Below are positions 61,331 to 64,000 of a stretch of DNA of 64,000 bases, one piece after another. The notes beneath the pieces were generated by a model. It worked only from the letters and a program-made list of their open reading frames with translations, ran no database searches and was not told the DNA's origin. Within the stretch, counting starts at the first letter, position 1, and the number at the start of each line of letters is the position of its first letter. Position numbers and translations under genes: made by a program. The stretch comes from Epiperipatus broadwayi (Eukaryota; Onychophora; Udeonychophora; Euonychophora; Peripatidae): the NCBI GenBank assembly GCA_028023455.1, contig JAQFVV010006305.1, positions 2,657,001-2,721,000 on the forward strand. Direction: 5' to 3'.

Positions 61331-61766
61331 AATATGTTGCCTAATTTGGTATATGGAATTTGCCTTTTGAAAGATAATTGATGATAATAAAATACATGAA
61401 CAGACATTTTGGTTCTCATCTATTTTTTATGGTACTAGTAATTTAATAGTCTTAATGTTAAAATAATAGTGACAGAATGAATTTTTCAGATTAAATACCC
61501 CTAGTTATGATGAGTCAGATGAAATGGAACTTGAGAGAATTTTATTTGAAGAATGATTGTATATTTATGAATCACTATTTATAAATTTCTTTACCTCATA
61601 AAAGTGTAAAAGGAACTAAAGAAGATTAAAAAATGTTACGCCTTAAAATCTCAGTAGGTTACTACATCCGGGAGATTGCTAATCTAAAAGCTTTTTATAT
61701 TTTATTTTCTATTTTTGTTTTTTTTTTCTGAAATTAGCATAATTATAGTCATTTGTGAGTGGCTTC
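61331..61766. other. Unassigned A+T-rich stretch
   Basis: No gene recognised; possibly the eroded 3' part of the LINE relic. Confidence 0.45.
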
Positions 61767-62135
61767 TAATAATACAGGACAGGGGTCCCCAACCCTATGC
61801 CCGCGGGCACTATGGCGCCCGCAGACCTTTTTATGTGTGCCCGTTGCTATCCAAACACAATAAAACATTATTTATCTGATACAAATAAATTTAATTTTTA
61901 AAATTTCTTATAAATTATTGTATTATATTGTAATCAAATGTTAAAATTTTATTTTTGAAATAAATATTTTTTTGTACATTATGTGTATTATTAACAATAT
62001 CCAACAATAAATTTACATTGAAAAAATAAATGGTGCCCGCCCCCTTGGTTGAAAAAATAAATGGTGCCCGCCAACTGGCTGGTATTATAGAATGTGATCT
62101 TAAGTGCAAAAAGGTTGGGGACCCCTGTAATAATA
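61767..62135. mobile_element. hAT-type MITE with 8-bp target duplication
   Basis: CAGGGGTCCCCAACC (61780-61794) is inverted at GGTTGGGGACCCCTG (62113-62127), a classic hAT terminal repeat. TAATAATA is duplicated at 61767-61774 and 62128-62135, the 8-bp length expected for hAT. On the left, five extra bases (CAGGA) lie between the duplication and the repeat, a small duplication of the terminus. The interior is short, with G+C-rich ends and a repeated AAATGGTGCCCGCC block at 62028-62071, and encodes no transposase, so it needs one in trans. Confidence 0.92.
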
Positions 62136-62414
62136 TATATATATGTGCACAGACATTCTTGTGTATATACACATAAATAAAATTAACTGCACATTATAAA
62201 ATAATTATAGTTATAAAAATAATAAAGTATAATGGAGATAACATATTTTATAAATAACTAATAAATTATAAAAATATTTTAAATTAATTCTTTAATTTTC
62301 AACTGTACACCATTTATTTCAGATTTAATAGAAATAAATGTCATCATGTTATCTCTCAAGATTCATGAACTTTAATGTTTTCTTATTGCCTATTAATAAA
62401 GGATATCCTATTTC
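62136..62414. other. Unassigned A+T-rich stretch
   Basis: Nothing recognised between the hAT MITE and the next inverted-repeat element. Confidence 0.5.
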
Positions 62415-62636
62415 TAAGATATGATATGTTGAACTATTTCCTTCATTTATGAGTGAATTTTGAGTCTATAAAAAATTTTAAACTTTATTTAAACTTTCCA
62501 AATACAAACAACTTGTTAGTAATAACGCACAAATAGACAATACAGGTTAGTAATTACACAATGTTTCGAATAGTATTATTCTCCACTTTTCTTCAGATGT
62601 TGCTGGCCTATATGCACAGTGACAATATTTGCTTAG

Positions 62637-62727
62637 AAATTGAACTCACAACTTTAGATTCTTTAATATCGAATTTAAGGCAAATGCTCTACCAACTGAG
62701 CTATTCTGTCAAAAGCAACATATAGAA
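62637..62727 (-). repeat. tRNA-like pol III head, left arm
   Basis: The A box (minus strand) at 62685-62703 matches an elongator tRNA D-arm (TAGCTCAGTTGGTAGAGCA). The B box lies at 62637-62647 (GAGTTCAATTT). The anticodon region is expanded and not tRNA-like in length, and the B box departs from GTTCGANNC, so it is not a functional tRNA gene. Confidence 0.65.
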
Positions 62728-62984
62728 GGAAATACATTGGTGAGACCTGTCAGCCTGTTGAACAGCGATTGAAGGAGCACAAACTAATGATTAAAAGAGA
62801 AAAAACAGATGTGTCTACCATAGCAGATCATGTATATACTAATGATCATATGTTTAATTGGGAAAATACAAAGATATTGAATAAAGAGAAAAAAATGCAT
62901 AGAAGAAAATTCAAGGAAGCTGATCATATGACAATGGTAAATAATCCTATAAGTCAACCCAATGTGGCAATACACATTATATGA
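62728..62984 (+). pseudogene. PLE GIY-YIG endonuclease fragment
   Basis: The frame is open from before KYIGETCQPVEQRLKEHKLM (about 62731-62790), upstream of the first methionine at 62769, and runs to 62984. KYIGET...QRLKEH is the YIG half with the conserved arginine. IADHVY...H.FNWENTKIL (about 62820-62880) and RRKFKEADHM follow, as in PLE endonucleases; the GIY half is lost at the left arm. It belongs to a third type, unlike the 9.4 kb and 54.6 kb copies. The reading frame is intact over about 85 codons. Confidence 0.75.
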
Positions 62985-63120
62985 AAGTCTTTAATTAGTC
63001 TTGCTCTTAGAAAAAAAAACAAAAGTAAATAGCTTCGCTAAAAAAAAAAGAAGGACTCAAGAGGATTTGAACCAACCCTCATATATAAATATATCAAATT
63101 TCTACTATATGTTGCCTTTG

Positions 63121-63192
63121 ACAGAATAGCTCAGTTGATAGAGCATTTGCCTTAAATTCAATATTCAAGAATCTAAAGATGTAAGTTCAACT
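63121..63192 (+). repeat. tRNA-like pol III head, right arm
   Basis: This is the inverted partner of the left head: A box TAGCTCAGTTGATAGAGCA at 63127-63145 and B box AAGTTCAACTT at 63183-63193. Each arm has its own substitutions, showing that they diverged after the inversion. Confidence 0.65.
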
Positions 63193-63410
63193 TCTAAGCA
63201 AATACTGTTACTATGCAGATAGGCCAGCAACACCTGAAGAAGAGTGGATAATACTACTTGAAATGTGAAATTATTAACCTGTGTTGTCTGTTTGTGTGTT
63301 ATTACTAACAAGTTGTTTGTATTTGGAAAGTTTAAATAAAGTTTAAAATTTTTCTATACATTCAACATTCACTCATAAATGATGGAAATGGTCCAACATA
63401 TCACATCTTA

Positions 63411-63711
63411 TAATATACCAGCATTACAAACCTTCAGACATATCCTATTTCTATTTATCAAAATTGTCTTTTAAGTTTTTTTTTTATTATGGTTTTTTTC
63501 TCATGAAGAATCTTATTATTTTCAGATCAAAATTGTATAAAGTCACATTTTTTTATGATCAAAGACAATGGATGCCATTATTAAATCATTACTACTCTTA
63601 TTTTTATATATTTATATAACAGATATTCTTTTAACTTTTTCTCCAAGGCTACACCTAAATTCACGTACATATAAGTTTTGCATTTACATATAATTTGATA
63701 TGCAACATTAC
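63411..63711. other. Unassigned A+T-rich stretch
   Basis: Nothing recognised. Confidence 0.5.
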
Positions 63712-63998
63712 TTTTTTGTTTGAAGGAATAATTTTTTTAAAAATTATTTACTAATCTATTAACATTAGATGAAATAAAAAATGAAACATTATATAAATCT
63801 CTCTCTATATTTTTTACAAATTTAACTTAAGCATTTGAAACAAATAGAATATTCATTTTTTATCATTAACTTACACTCAAATGCTCAAGCTATTTTTTTA
63901 AAAAAAATATAGATTTATATAATAATTTTATTTTGTATTATATCTAATGTTAATAGATTGGTAAATGATTAAGAAATATATCTTTGAAACAAAAAATA
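63712..63998. repeat. Foldback element at right edge
   Basis: TTACTAATCTATTAACATTA near 63747 pairs with TAATGTTAATAGATTGGTAA near 63947. The outer ends TTTTTGTTTGAAG and CTTTGAAACAAAAA, and the inner AAGCATTTGA/TCAAATGCT, also pair. The block is an imperfect palindrome of about 285 bp centred near 63858. Confidence 0.7.
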
Positions 63999-64000
63999 AT

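Larger units (their letters stand above)
62415..63410 (+). mobile_element. PLE fragment between inverted arms with tRNA-like heads
   Basis: Arms of about 310 bp (62415-62727 and 63103-63410) are inverted copies with an estimated 80-90% match by eye. They enclose about 375 bp that encodes a PLE endonuclease. Each arm has, at its inner end and reading outward, a tRNA-like head: TAGCTCAGTTGGTAGAGCA (A box) and, about 35 bp on, GAGTTCAATTT or AAGTTCAACTT (B box). PLEs often carry terminal repeats in inverted orientation, so the arms may be the terminal repeats of this PLE or a SINE fused to it. Confidence 0.75.

Noticed and set aside
62637-63193. tRNA genes at the two A/B box pairs.
   Set aside because: The anticodon region is too long and does not fold as a tRNA, and the B boxes lack the GTTCGA core. 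They fit a tRNA-derived repeat instead.
62560-63270. CTGAAGA...GAAA in both PLE arms as a hammerhead ribozyme (known in some PLEs).
   Set aside because: Stem II pairs only with unpaired bases next to the core, and the possible stem I partner (GTGTTG in the right arm) is preceded by CT rather than the required UH. It could be a decayed motif, but I cannot support it.
1-64000. CRISPR array, bacterial operons, ribosome binding sites, replication origin.
   Set aside because: The sequence is eukaryotic in character; no spaced identical short repeats or prokaryotic gene organisation are present.
1-64000. Assignment to a named species or phylum.
   Set aside because: The retroelement classes seen are shared by many animal groups; nothing in the window discriminates safely.

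Overview
The window reads as nuclear DNA of an invertebrate-like animal. It is very A+T-rich (about three quarters by eye), has long (TA)n tracts, and no bacterial-style gene packing. It is filled with decayed eukaryotic retroelements: RTE-clade LINEs, Penelope-like elements (PLEs) with GIY-YIG endonucleases, Ty3/Gypsy relics, tRNA-derived SINE-like repeats, a hAT-type MITE and several foldback elements. I could not place the lineage further. I found no convincing host protein-coding gene, rRNA or functional tRNA; nearly every longer open frame is either transposon-derived or chance in A+T-rich DNA.

Layout. 1-1.3 kb: minus-strand Ty3/Gypsy pol relic (RT end, RNase H, integrase). 2.1-2.9 kb: foldback element. 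7.1-8.7 kb: degenerate tandem repeat. 9.35-10.7 kb: two PLE 3' ends joined head to head. 12.6-15.9 kb: nearly full-length but broken RTE LINE (minus strand). 15.9-27.6 kb: mostly featureless, with SINE-like scraps. 27.66-33.0 kb: old Ty3/Gypsy element with gag and protease remains; its 5' LTR is split by a 2.8 kb insertion. 34.8-39.7 kb: LTR-like promoter segments, a tRNA-derived SINE and a small MITE. 42.3-43.4 kb: third PLE copy (minus), retaining the RT YIDD motif. 44.5-47.2 kb: the most interesting part, see below. 49.4-49.6 kb: recent 139-bp tandem duplication. 53.0-54.0 kb: a palindrome of about 980 bp. 54.5-55.0 kb: relic of a different PLE. 56.0-57.1 kb: second, 5'-truncated RTE copy. 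57.2-57.5 and 60.3-61.3 kb: LINE relics. 61.8-62.1 kb: hAT MITE with a perfect 8-bp target duplication. 62.4-63.4 kb: PLE endonuclease fragment between inverted arms that carry tRNA-like A and B boxes. 63.7-64.0 kb: foldback element.

Main candidate system. Six copies of a motif with the organisation of a type I hammerhead ribozyme (CTGATGA core, stem II, GAAA, very short stem III, NUH cleavage site, stem I) occur at 44.58, 45.55, 46.02, 46.54, 46.97 and 60.08 kb. Four keep all core positions. Four of the six sit in tandem units of about 430-475 bp, which also carry a B-box-like pol III promoter. The two arrays face opposite ways around a 68-bp near-perfect hairpin. This resembles hammerhead-carrying SINE-like retroposons and retrozymes known from some animals. 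Family identity, transcription and self-cleavage are inference.
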